Source of the DNA: Bacillota bacterium
GTDB lineage: Bacteria > Bacillota > Clostridia > Lachnospirales > Anaerotignaceae
Reading direction: 5' to 3'
Assembly: GCA_017547125.1 (NCBI GenBank)
Contig: JAFYQL010000003.1
Coordinates: forward strand, 1-11,276
Length of the DNA stretch: 11,276 nucleotides
This document shows, piece by piece, positions 1 through 5,683 of this stretch (positions are counted from its first letter, which is position 1; every line of letters starts with the position of its first letter). The position numbers and the translations under genes were made by a program. The notes under the pieces are model-generated. The model ran no database searches. It was not told where the DNA came from and was given only the letters and a program-made list of their open reading frames with translations.

Positions 1-1456
1 CCTCTATTTCATCATTTTCTTCAATCATAGGGCAAACGATATAAGCCTGTCCGCCGTCAGCGATTTCTTTTTTGATGAATTCATAAATACGCTTGTGATA
101 ACTGCTGTTTACTGCAAGGGTGTCTATCTTTTCCCTTCCCGGTGGAAGTTCATCAATTATCGAAATATCAAGGTCTCCGTAAAGTATAAGGGCAAGAGTT
201 CTTGGTATAGGAGTTGCCGTCATAACAAGAACATGGGGATCCTGACCCTTCTGTGAAAGCATAAGCCTCTGATTAACCCCAAATCGATGTTGCTCATCCG
301 TTATAACAAGACCTGCATTTTTAAACACAACGTTTTTCTGTATAACCGCGTGTGTACCTATAATCATCTGCGCAGTACCGCTTTCAATTTCGGTATAAAC
401 CGCGTCTTTTTCTTTCTTTTTCAAGCTTCCCGAAAGGAATTTTACATTTATGCCTGCCTTTTCAAATATTGACACAAAATACTCATAGTGCTGCTTTGCA
501 AGTACTTCCGTAGGTGCCATAAGCACGCACTGATAGCCATTTTTGATGGCAATATATGCCGCACAAAGAGCAACCGCAGTTTTACCGCTGCCAACGTCCC
601 CCTGAACAAGTCTGTTCATAACCCTTCCGCTTGAAAGGTCTGCACATATCTCGTCAGCAACCTTTTTCTGCGCATTTGTCATTTCAAAGCCAAGCATTTT
701 CTTTGCATCGGCAAGATATCTTTTTTTAGGCATAACTATGCCGTTATTTTCGTTTTCAACATTACTCTTGATTCTGAAAAGCGCCGTCTGAAGTACAAAA
801 AGTTCTTCAAAAACAAGTCTTTTTCGTGCCATAAAAAAGGCATCGTCATTTTCAGGAAAGTGAATATTTTCGATAGCAAAATTTCTTTCGCAAAGTTTGT
901 TTTCCATACGCACAGTTTTAGGCATAAAGTCTGTAAATCCATTTTTAGCCTTATCAATGGTATCTTTTATAAGTCCCCTTAAAACCTTCTGGCTTAAGCC
1001 CGCAGTTGTGCTGTATACAGGCGTAATTCTGCCGCCGCTTAACAGTTCTTCCTTGTCCATAGCCTCGTATTCAGGAGAAAGCACTTCGCGTCTGCCGTTC
1101 TTTTTCTGGTATTTCCCTGTAAAAATAAAAGTCATATCCTTTTTAATCACATTTTTAAGGAATTTCTGATTATACCAGATAAGTGTTATGCTTCCACTGT
1201 CATCACTTACTCTTGCACGGGTTATGCACATCTTCCCTACATAAATATTTTCTGCATTTGTTTCAACCGTAGCTATAAACGTGTTGCTTTCGTTTTCCAC
1301 AAGGTCAGATATTTCTCTTATGTAACTTCTGTCATCATAATCACGAGGAAAATGTTCCAAAAGGTCTTCAACGGTAAATATGCCCATTGAATTAAGGAGT
1401 TTTTCCCTTTGTGAGCCTATTTTTTTAATTTCTGATACCGGAGATTTAAGTTCCAT
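1..1456 (-). CDS. recG: ATP-dependent DNA helicase RecG (C-terminal part cut by window edge)
   Basis: RecG is a superfamily 2 helicase/translocase that remodels stalled replication forks and branch-migrates Holliday junctions. The first 485 residues are visible, against roughly 680 for the family; the frame is intact and runs off the left edge. Walker A GDVGSGKT is at residues 286-293, the motif II box DEQH at 387-390 followed by RFGV, and the motif III sequence TATPIPRT at 413-420. The N-terminal part (about 1-170) carries the wedge/OB-fold region with SDDSGSITLIWYN. The ATG at 1456 follows GGAGGG (1460-1465) by only 3 nt, a short spacing, but the protein start MELKSPVSEIKKIG fits the family. 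It is the third gene of the asp23-fakA-recG operon, 60 nt after fakA, with a hairpin in the gap that may reduce read-through. The helicase C-terminal lobe is outside the window. Confidence 0.97.
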   Translation of the reverse strand, partial: MELKSPVSEIKKIGSQREKLLNSMGIFTVEDLLEHFPRDYDDRSYIREISDLVENESNTFIATVETNAENIYVGKMCITRARVSDDSGSITLIWYNQKFLKNVIKKDMTFIFTGKYQKKNGRREVLSPEYEAMDKEELLSGGRITPVYSTTAGLSQKVLRGLIKDTIDKAKNGFTDFMPKTVRMENKLCERNFAIENIHFPENDDAFFMARKRLVFEELFVLQTALFRIKSNVENENNGIVMPKKRYLADAKKMLGFEMTNAQKKVADEICADLSSGRVMNRLVQGDVGSGKTAVALCAAYIAIKNGYQCVLMAPTEVLAKQHYEYFVSIFEKAGINVKFLSGSLKKKEKDAVYTEIESGTAQMIIGTHAVIQKNVVFKNAGLVITDEQHRFGVNQRLMLSQKGQDPHVLVMTATPIPRTLALILYGDLDISIIDELPPGREKIDTLAVNSSYHKRIYEFIKKEIADGGQAYIVCPMIEENDEIE

Positions 1457-1465
1457 TTTCCCTCC

Positions 1466-1498
1466 AAAAAAACATAGGGCAGATATAAAAATCTGCCC
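1466..1498 (-). terminator. Terminator-like hairpin / possible attenuator between fakA and recG
   Basis: An 8-bp perfect stem, GGGCAGAT (1477-1484) with ATCTGCCC (1491-1498), closes a 6-nt loop. Read on the minus strand, the hairpin is followed by TATG and then seven T (1472-1466), which run straight into the recG ribosome binding site. The 4-nt offset before the T-run makes it weaker than a classical terminator, so partial termination is the inference. No separate recG promoter is evident in the remaining few bases. Confidence 0.5.
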
Positions 1499-1516
1499 TT
1501 TAAATTTGCCAAATAA

Positions 1517-3163
1517 TTATTCTACAGAAATGATGTAGTAGTATAATGGCTGACCGCCTGATACAACTTCAACTTCGCAGTCTGGATATGTTTCTTCAAC
1601 ATATGCTGCAATTTCCTGTGCGTCTTCTTCTGTTACGTCGCTGCCGTAATAGATAGAAATCATTTCACTGTCTTCATCAACAGCCTTGTCAATAAGCTGG
1701 CATGTACCATCTTTAATTTCTTTTGAAACAACTTCAATCTTACCGCCAAGCATACAAAGAATGTCGCCTTCAGTAATTGTGTTTTCACCAAAAACAGTAT
1801 CTCTTACGGCGTATGTAACCATAAGTGTTTTAACAAGTGAAAGGCTATCTTTCATTGTCTCAAATGCATCGTCAGCACTCTGTGATGCATCGTAGTTGAT
1901 GAGGGCTTCAAGACCTTCAGGAACTGATGTTGTTGGTACAACATAAAGCTTTTTATCTTCAACAATCTTTGCAGCCTGTTCAGACGCAAGGATGATGTTT
2001 TTGTTGTTTGGAAGGATAAATACGTTATCTGCATTTACCTTTGCAACCGCGTTAAGAATATCTTCTGTTGATGGGTTCATTGTCTGACCGCCTGAAACAA
2101 CAACATCTACGCCGAGGTTTTTGAAGATTTCTTCAATACCGTCACCCATTGATACAGAAACAAAACCATGTTCTTTTCTTGGACCTTCGTCTTTTACAAC
2201 TACGTCTGTCTTTTCATACTGGATTGTTTCGTTATGCTGAATACGCATATTGTCAATCTTAAGGCCGTTAAGCGCACCGATAGTAAGAGCTTTTTCAATA
2301 GCCTGACCTGGGTGGTTTGTATGAACGTGAACCTTAACCACTTCATCGTCTGCAACAACTACAAGTGAATCACCGATGCCAAGAAGGAATTCTTTAAGGT
2401 CATCGAGTACTTCATCTGATGTGTCTTTGTTTAAGATGAAGAACTCTGTACAGTAACCAAATTCAATGTCGCTGTTTTCATCAACCACGATGTTTGAAAT
2501 AACAGGCTTTTTAAGTTCGCTTGTTTCATTAAGTTTAATTTCTTCGTTGCTGTTGATGCTTTCAAATGCGCCTTCAAGTATGCATAAAAGACCTTTACCA
2601 CCGGCATCAACAACGCCTGCCTGTTTAAGTACAGGAAGCATATCAGGAGTCTTGTCCAGCATTTCGTAACCTCTGTCAATTACAATCTTAAGGAACTTTT
2701 CAATATCATTTGTCTGTTTTGCAGCTTCTTCTGCAGCATCAGCACAAGCTCTTGCTACTGTAAGAATTGTGCCTTCCTTTGGCTTCATAACTGCTTTGTA
2801 GGCTGTTTCAACGCCTTTTCTTGATGCAGCAGCAAGTGTATGAACATCTGCGCTTTCCACATCAACAAGACCCTTTGAGAAGCCTCTGATAAGCTGGCTT
2901 AAGATTACGCCTGAGTTACCTCTTGCGCCTCTTAAGGCACCGCTTGCTGAAAGTTTTGCAATATCGCCAATTTTGCTTGATTCGCCTTTTTCAGTTTCAC
3001 TTGCAGCAGAAAGCGCTGTAAGTGACATATTTGTACCTGTATCACCGTCCGGAACTGGGAATACATTGAGCGAATCGACAAGCTGTTTGTTTTCGCCAAG
3101 TTTATTTGCTCCGGCAATAATCATCTTTTTGAGCATCTGCCCATCTATGCTTTTTAAGCTCAC
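1517..3163 (-). CDS. fakA: Fatty acid kinase subunit FakA (DAK2/YloV family)
   Basis: FakA phosphorylates fatty acids held by a FakB (DegV-like) carrier, giving acyl-phosphate for phospholipid synthesis in Firmicutes. The N-terminal DhaL/DAK2 kinase domain (about residues 5-197) has the nucleotide/Mg motif DGDTGTNM (39-46), RGARGNSG (78-85) and DAGGKG (186-191). A middle domain contains Cys238 in FGYCTEF and His279/His281 in KVHVHTNHPG, a set reported as important in staphylococcal FakA. The C-terminal third is the DegV-like region, ending near SGGQPLYYYIISVE. I place the start at GTG 3163, not the ATG at 3190: GTG follows a full AAGGAGGA (3171-3178) by 7 nt, whereas the upstream ATG has no good Shine-Dalgarno and would overlap asp23. 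This gives 548 residues, the usual family size. It lies just after the Asp23-family gene, a pairing conserved in Firmicutes. No FakB gene is in the window. Confidence 0.95.
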   Translation of the reverse strand: MSLKSIDGQMLKKMIIAGANKLGENKQLVDSLNVFPVPDGDTGTNMSLTALSAASETEKGESSKIGDIAKLSASGALRGARGNSGVILSQLIRGFSKGLVDVESADVHTLAAASRKGVETAYKAVMKPKEGTILTVARACADAAEEAAKQTNDIEKFLKIVIDRGYEMLDKTPDMLPVLKQAGVVDAGGKGLLCILEGAFESINSNEEIKLNETSELKKPVISNIVVDENSDIEFGYCTEFFILNKDTSDEVLDDLKEFLLGIGDSLVVVADDEVVKVHVHTNHPGQAIEKALTIGALNGLKIDNMRIQHNETIQYEKTDVVVKDEGPRKEHGFVSVSMGDGIEEIFKNLGVDVVVSGGQTMNPSTEDILNAVAKVNADNVFILPNNKNIILASEQAAKIVEDKKLYVVPTTSVPEGLEALINYDASQSADDAFETMKDSLSLVKTLMVTYAVRDTVFGENTITEGDILCMLGGKIEVVSKEIKDGTCQLIDKAVDEDSEMISIYYGSDVTEEDAQEIAAYVEETYPDCEVEVVSGGQPLYYYIISVE

Positions 3164-3170
3164 CGATAAA

Positions 3171-3178
3171 TCCTCCTT
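3171..3178 (-). promoter_or_regulatory. fakA ribosome binding site overlapping the asp23 stop codon
   Basis: AAGGAGGA on the minus strand is a near-perfect anti-Shine-Dalgarno match placed 7 nt before GTG 3163. Its first two A are the last two bases of the asp23 TAA stop (3177-3179). It decides the fakA start and suggests translational coupling, because ribosomes terminating asp23 sit on the fakA site. Confidence 0.85.
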
Positions 3179-3542
3179 AGTTTCCTTCATCTACTCTTAC
3201 GCCTTCAACGTGGATATTGATTTTATCAACTTCCATTTCAAGACAACTTTCAAGTTTATATTTTACTGTACTAATAATATTTTCTGCGATAGCAGAAATG
3301 TTTGTGCCGTATTCAACAATAATGTGGAAATCAATGCTGATTCTGTTTTCTACAACATGCACTTTGATACCCTTTGTAAGGCTTTCTACTTTAAGCAACT
3401 GAAAAAATCCATCCTTCACATTTTTAGCTGCCATGCCTACTATACCGTAGCATTCCATAGCTGTTAAGCCTGCAATACGAGCAATAACTTCATTTTCTAT
3501 AGAAATGATTCCTAAAGAATTTTCTAATTTAGCTGATGACAT
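3177..3542 (-). CDS. yloU: Asp23/Gls24 family envelope stress protein (YloU-like)
   Basis: This is a 121-residue protein of the Asp23 (DUF322) family. Staphylococcal Asp23 is an abundant membrane-associated, envelope-stress-linked protein; the exact role of the YloU branch is unsettled. The signature is continuous: LGIISIENEVIARIAGLTA near residues 10-28, GIVGMAAKNV after it, GIKVHVVENRISIDFHI in the middle, and a C-terminal INIHVEGVRV. It has no signal peptide or membrane segment. The start is ATG 3542, 8 nt after GGAGG (3551-3555); an in-frame TTG at 3548 is only 2 nt from that site and is rejected. It is first in the asp23-fakA-recG operon, 13 nt before the fakA GTG, and a promoter candidate lies about 90 nt upstream. 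The family call is firm; the physiological role is inference. Confidence 0.93.
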   Translation of the reverse strand: MSSAKLENSLGIISIENEVIARIAGLTAMECYGIVGMAAKNVKDGFFQLLKVESLTKGIKVHVVENRISIDFHIIVEYGTNISAIAENIISTVKYKLESCLEMEVDKINIHVEGVRVDEGN

Positions 3543-3635
3543 ATGCAATACCTCCGTTAAATTATTTTCGGTTTTTTCAAACCATTTACCCCAACTTTAT
3601 AATAGGAAATTAAATTTCATTATTATTCACACTAC

Positions 3636-3664
3636 ATTATAACACCATTTCGCTGATTTTTAAA
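3636..3664 (-). promoter_or_regulatory. Candidate SigA promoter for asp23-fakA-recG
   Basis: On the minus strand the -10 TATAAT (3636-3641) is a perfect match and is preceded by TGT, giving an extended -10 (TGnTATAAT). A -35-like TTTAAA (3659-3664, 4 of 6) sits 17 nt upstream. Transcription would start near 3629, leaving a leader of about 87 nt before the asp23 ATG. Confidence 0.65.
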
Positions 3665-3724
3665 ACAAAATATTAAGGTTTCGTAACAAATGATTAAAAA
3701 TATTGCATATTACGCAAATATTTC

Positions 3725-3753
3725 TTGATTTTTTGGTAAATATGATGTATAAA
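3725..3753 (+). promoter_or_regulatory. Possible upstream rpmB promoter (P2)
   Basis: TTGATT (3725-3730), a 17-nt spacer and TATAAA (3748-3753) make a reasonable SigA-type promoter. A transcript starting near 3760 would carry a leader of about 140 nt beginning with the 3766-3780 hairpin. The AT-rich background lowers confidence. Confidence 0.35.
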
Positions 3754-3765
3754 TGTCTATAGGTT

Positions 3766-3780
3766 GGGCAAAAAATGCCC
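3766..3780. repeat. Short GC-rich inverted repeat in the intergenic region
   Basis: GGGCA (3766-3770) and TGCCC (3776-3780) pair around an AAAAA loop. It stands out as the only GC-rich spot in the gap. No U-run follows on either strand, so it is not a standard terminator. It would form near the 5' end of a transcript from the upstream rpmB promoter candidate, or lie early in a long asp23 leader. Confidence 0.45.
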
Positions 3781-3803
3781 TACAACACAATATATCAAAA
3801 AAA

Positions 3804-3832
3804 ATTATTAATTCAACATTTTTTTCTTGCAA
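3804..3832 (-). promoter_or_regulatory. Weak distal asp23 promoter candidate sharing the rpmB -35
   Basis: TTGCAA (3827-3832) is its own reverse complement, so it can serve as a -35 on either strand. On the minus strand it is followed after 17 nt by AATAAT (3804-3809), 5 of 6 to the consensus. If used, it would give asp23 a leader of about 255 nt. It may be coincidence in AT-rich DNA. Confidence 0.25.
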
Positions 3833-3855
3833 TTCAGAATGTTTTCTGTTAGAAT
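3827..3855 (+). promoter_or_regulatory. Main SigA promoter of rpmB
   Basis: TTGCAA (3827-3832), exactly 17 nt, then TAGAAT (3850-3855): 4 of 6 and 5 of 6 to the consensus with optimal spacing. The predicted start near 3862 leaves a short leader of about 38 nt containing AAGGAGG. This fits a highly expressed ribosomal protein gene. Confidence 0.75.
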
Positions 3856-3899
3856 TAACAATGTTGTGTTATGGATAGAATTTTAAGGAGGTGCAAGTA

Positions 3900-4100
3900 A
3901 TGGCAAGATGTGAATATTGCGAAAAGACAATGCAGACAGGTAGCAGAATCAGCATTAACCGTAGCCAGGTTTCAAGAAGAGCTAACAAAACTTGGAAACC
4001 AAACATCAAAAAAGTAAAAATTAATGACAACGGTACAATCAAATCTGTTTACATTTGCACAAGATGTATGCGTGCAGGTAAGGTTACTCGCGCCATTTAA
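3900..4100 (+). CDS. rpmB: 50S ribosomal protein L28 (bL28), zinc-binding type
   Basis: bL28 is a small basic protein of the large ribosomal subunit. The 66 residues include the family core: NKTWKPNIKKVKI in the middle and KVTRAI at the C-terminus. Two CxxC pairs, Cys4/Cys7 and Cys53/Cys56, make this the zinc-ribbon (C+) form; B. subtilis L28 lacks these cysteines. The start is ATG 3900, 8 nt after AAGGAGG (3885-3891); an in-frame GTG at 3891 overlaps that site and cannot be the start. The gene is transcribed alone, from a strong promoter to a strong terminator, and faces opposite to all its neighbours, as in B. subtilis. The N-terminus (MARCEYC) is one residue shorter before the first cysteine than the common MARKC form I remember. 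Confidence 0.97.
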   Translation: MARCEYCEKTMQTGSRISINRSQVSRRANKTWKPNIKKVKINDNGTIKSVYICTRCMRAGKVTRAI

Positions 4101-4111
4101 TTAATAAAAAC

Positions 4112-4136
4112 ACTCCCTAAACCAGGGAGTTTTTTT
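4112..4136 (+). terminator. rpmB intrinsic terminator, probably bidirectional
   Basis: ACTCCCT (4112-4118) pairs with AGGGAGT (4124-4130) around AAACC, followed by a run of T to 4136. Read on the minus strand the same stem is followed by GTTTTT, so it can also stop transcripts from the small minus-strand gene at 4148-4288. Confidence 0.9.
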
Positions 4137-4147
4137 ATTGCCTTTTT

Positions 4148-4288
4148 TTAGCATTTATTAAATACCATAAAAATTCCCGCAGCAATAAATATAAAAGCGG
4201 CAATTATGTTCCATCCCGAAAAGTATTTTGCCGTCACCACACCCAAACCAAAAAATAACAAGGCAAAACCTATGAGTTTTTTCTGCAT
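4148..4288 (-). CDS. Small two-helix membrane protein, unrecognised, in the spoVM position
   Basis: This 46-residue frame has no family I can name. It starts MQKKLIGFALLFFG, has two hydrophobic segments (about residues 5-20 and 27-43) joined by the short turn KYFSGW, and ends FNKC. A positively charged N-terminus followed by a helical hairpin suggests a small integral membrane protein. ATG 4288 follows GGAG (4296-4299) by 7 nt, and a TATAAT lies just upstream. Terminators flank it on both sides, so it should be a monocistronic unit. It lies between thiN and rpmB, where B. subtilis has spoVM, but SpoVM is a 26-residue single amphipathic helix and the sequences do not resemble each other. The Asn-x-Cys ending reminds me of short clostridial hypothetical membrane proteins, but that is memory only. 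Function unknown. Confidence 0.72.
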   Translation of the reverse strand: MQKKLIGFALLFFGLGVVTAKYFSGWNIIAAFIFIAAGIFMVFNKC

Positions 4289-4312
4289 ACCCATTCTCCA
4301 TATTTCTTTGGT

Positions 4313-4318
4313 ATTATA
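4313..4318 (-). promoter_or_regulatory. Candidate -10 box for the small membrane protein gene
   Basis: A perfect TATAAT on the minus strand lies 24 nt before ATG 4288, leaving room for a short leader with its ribosome binding site. No convincing -35 is found at 16-18 nt upstream, only T-rich sequence, so the call rests on the -10 and on the need for a promoter downstream of the thiN terminator. Confidence 0.4.
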
Positions 4319-4351
4319 TTATTCTGCATTGGTTTAAAAATTTACAAATAT

Positions 4352-4384
4352 AAAAAAGCTTAGGATTATATCCTAAGCTTTTTT
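4352..4384 (-). terminator. Strong terminator of the rsmB-thiN operon
   Basis: A perfect 14-bp stem, 4352-4365 with 4371-4384, closes a 5-nt loop (TTATA on the plus strand). The core is GCTTAGGA/TCCTAAGC, flanked by A6 and T6. On the minus strand the stem starts within the thiN TAA stop (4383-4385) and ends in six T. The A/T flanks mean it could also work on the plus strand. Confidence 0.93.
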
Positions 4385-5018
4385 AGTCTGAACACTGCAT
4401 TACATACAACATACCGTTTTTAACACTTACTGCAGCCTTTTCGCCAAGCATAACATTGCTTACGGCAATAAGACGTATATCAACTGCAAGCACTGCATCT
4501 TCAAGCGGATACTCAAGGTTTTCTGTTGTAACCCCTTCCGCCTTTATACCCACAGGAAAAAGTGAAACAAGGTCACCTTTTTTACCCGTAAGCTCAATTC
4601 TGTTGTCTGTAACCATTATTTTGTTTTTTTCATTCACAAGCATCGCCTTTGTACCTTCTTTGTAAAGACGCACAATAAGGTTGCAGTTGCCCATAGTGTG
4701 ATCCATTCTGCTGCCTATACCGCCTATAAGCACAAGCTCATCAGCGCCCATTCTTATAGCTGCCTCTGCGCCAAGTTCCATATCAGTTTCGTCTTTGTGT
4801 GACGGAAACTCCGTTGTAGGTATATTCATAGGCTTAAAATACTCAAGCACTTCATCATCAGCCGAATCAAAATCGCCGACTATGGCATCTGGAACAATTC
4901 CAAGTGCCTTTGCGTGCTTAAGTCCACTGTCACAGCAGACAACGATACTGTCTTTTATATATTCATTGCAGAAAGAATAATCCTGTATTTCAGCACCGCC
5001 GAAAACAACAGCCTTCAT
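4383..5018 (-). CDS. thiN: Thiamine diphosphokinase (thiamine pyrophosphokinase)
   Basis: ThiN transfers pyrophosphate from ATP to thiamine, making thiamine diphosphate in one step, mainly for salvage. The 211 residues match the usual length. The catalytic domain shows CCDSG (28-32), GDFDS (48-52), the acidic cluster HKDETDMEL (74-82) and GGIGSRMDHTMGN (99-111). The C-terminal thiamine-binding domain includes VSLFPVG and IAVSN, where the Ser-Asn pair is typical of the family. The start is ATG 5018, 10 nt after AAGGAG (5029-5034). The frame stays open for 36 more codons upstream, but that stretch is out-of-frame rpe coding sequence. The ATG lies 1 nt after the rpe stop (TAATATG), so translation is probably coupled. 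It is the last gene of the operon; the terminator begins in its stop codon. The thiamine-dependent enzyme transketolase links it functionally to Rpe. Confidence 0.96.
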   Translation of the reverse strand: MKAVVFGGAEIQDYSFCNEYIKDSIVVCCDSGLKHAKALGIVPDAIVGDFDSADDEVLEYFKPMNIPTTEFPSHKDETDMELGAEAAIRMGADELVLIGGIGSRMDHTMGNCNLIVRLYKEGTKAMLVNEKNKIMVTDNRIELTGKKGDLVSLFPVGIKAEGVTTENLEYPLEDAVLAVDIRLIAVSNVMLGEKAAVSVKNGMLYVMQCSD

Positions 5019-5019
5019 A

Positions 5020-5682
5020 TTATTCAAACTCCTTAAATGTTTCAAGGAAAGCTTTTGCTGCCACTGCAGGGTCTTCTGCATCAAATACAGCACTGCCTGA
5101 TACAATAACATCAACGCCTGTTGCAAGCACTTCTCTTAAGTTGCCCATACCTACGCCGCCGTCAATCTGAATATCAAAGTTAAGACCTCTTTCTTCTCTG
5201 ATTTTTACAAGTTCAGGAATTTTAGCCATAGCTTCAGGAATAAGCTTCTGCCCGCTGAAACCTGGGTAAACTGTCATAACAAGTACCATTTCAACCTTGT
5301 CAAGCACGTGTAAGATTTTTTCGATAGGTGTGTCTGGCTTAATAGTAACTGCAGCCTTGCAGCCTAAATCGTGAATCATACCGATTGTTTTTTCAAGGTC
5401 AGGGCAAGTTTCCTGATGTACATTAAGTATATCAGCACCTGCTTTTGCAAAGTCCTGAAGATATTTTTCAGGGTTTTCAATCATAAGGTGTACGTCAAAA
5501 ACCATATTACTGTGTTTTCTGAGGCTTTTGATTACAGGCGCACCAAATGAAATGTTTGGAACAAAATGTCCGTCCATAACATCAAGGTGAAGGTACTGTA
5601 CGCCTACCTTTTCGATATTAGCTATTTCTTCTCTAAGTTTTGAAAAATCTGCTGAAAGCATTGATGGTGCAAGTCTTTTCAT
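5020..5682 (-). CDS. rpe: Ribulose-phosphate 3-epimerase
   Basis: Rpe interconverts ribulose 5-phosphate and xylulose 5-phosphate in the pentose phosphate pathway, as a cytosolic metal-dependent TIM-barrel enzyme. The 220 residues are of usual length. Visible signatures are LAPSMLSADF at the N-terminus, HLDVMDGHFVPN (32-43), FDVHLMI (62-68), the phosphate-loop region PGFSGQ (140-145) and IDGGVG (173-178). Predicted metal ligands His32, Asp34, His65 and Asp174 are all present. The start is ATG 5682, 8 nt after AAGGAA (5691-5696); an in-frame GTG at 5700 would add six residues inside rsgA and has no better site. The ATG is 1 nt after the rsgA stop (TGATATG). The phosphate loop reads VYPGFSGQ where most homologues I remember have PGFGGQ, a small substitution unlikely to abolish function. 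Confidence 0.97.
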   Translation of the reverse strand: MKRLAPSMLSADFSKLREEIANIEKVGVQYLHLDVMDGHFVPNISFGAPVIKSLRKHSNMVFDVHLMIENPEKYLQDFAKAGADILNVHQETCPDLEKTIGMIHDLGCKAAVTIKPDTPIEKILHVLDKVEMVLVMTVYPGFSGQKLIPEAMAKIPELVKIREERGLNFDIQIDGGVGMGNLREVLATGVDVIVSGSAVFDAEDPAVAAKAFLETFKEFE

Positions 5683-5683
5683 A

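Larger units (their letters stand above)
3543..3899. other. Divergent intergenic regulatory region between asp23 operon and rpmB
   Basis: This AT-rich gap of 357 nt holds no convincing gene. It contains a minus-strand promoter with an extended -10 nearest asp23, one strong and one weaker plus-strand promoter candidate for rpmB, a weak minus-strand candidate sharing the palindromic TTGCAA, a small GC-rich hairpin at 3766-3780, an imperfect dyad inside the rpmB promoter spacer, and short inverted pairs CAACATT/AATGTTG (3814-3820, 3860-3866) and AACACAA/TTGTGTT (3784-3790, 3864-3870). In such AT-rich DNA some of these matches will be chance. Confidence 0.7.

Noticed and set aside
736..957. 73-codon minus-strand frame within recG, considered as evidence of a recG frameshift
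   Set aside because: It is a different frame from recG; the recG frame reads continuously from 1456 to the window edge with all helicase motifs in phase.
2973..3467. 164-codon plus-strand open frame
   Set aside because: It is antisense to fakA and asp23, both clearly conserved families, and its product shows no recognisable domain or ribosome binding site.
3742..3762. Six-codon upstream frame (ATGATG to TAG) before rpmB
   Set aside because: No ribosome binding site, and it overlaps the -10 of the upstream promoter candidate, so it would not even be transcribed from it.
3775..3852. 25-codon plus-strand frame, considered as a SpoVM-like peptide or leader peptide
   Set aside because: It overlaps the rpmB -35 and -10 region, has no Shine-Dalgarno site, and shows no resemblance to SpoVM beyond being short.
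3840..3856. Possible CodY box over the rpmB promoter
   Set aside because: Only about 8 of 15 positions match the consensus on the best alignment, which is not convincing in AT-rich DNA.
3891..3899. GTG start for rpmB giving three extra residues
   Set aside because: The GTG overlaps the Shine-Dalgarno sequence itself; ATG 3900 has ideal spacing.
5019..5126. 36-codon N-terminal extension of thiN
   Set aside because: It is out-of-frame rpe coding sequence; the thiN family begins at MKAVVFGGAE, and ATG 5018 has its own ribosome binding site.
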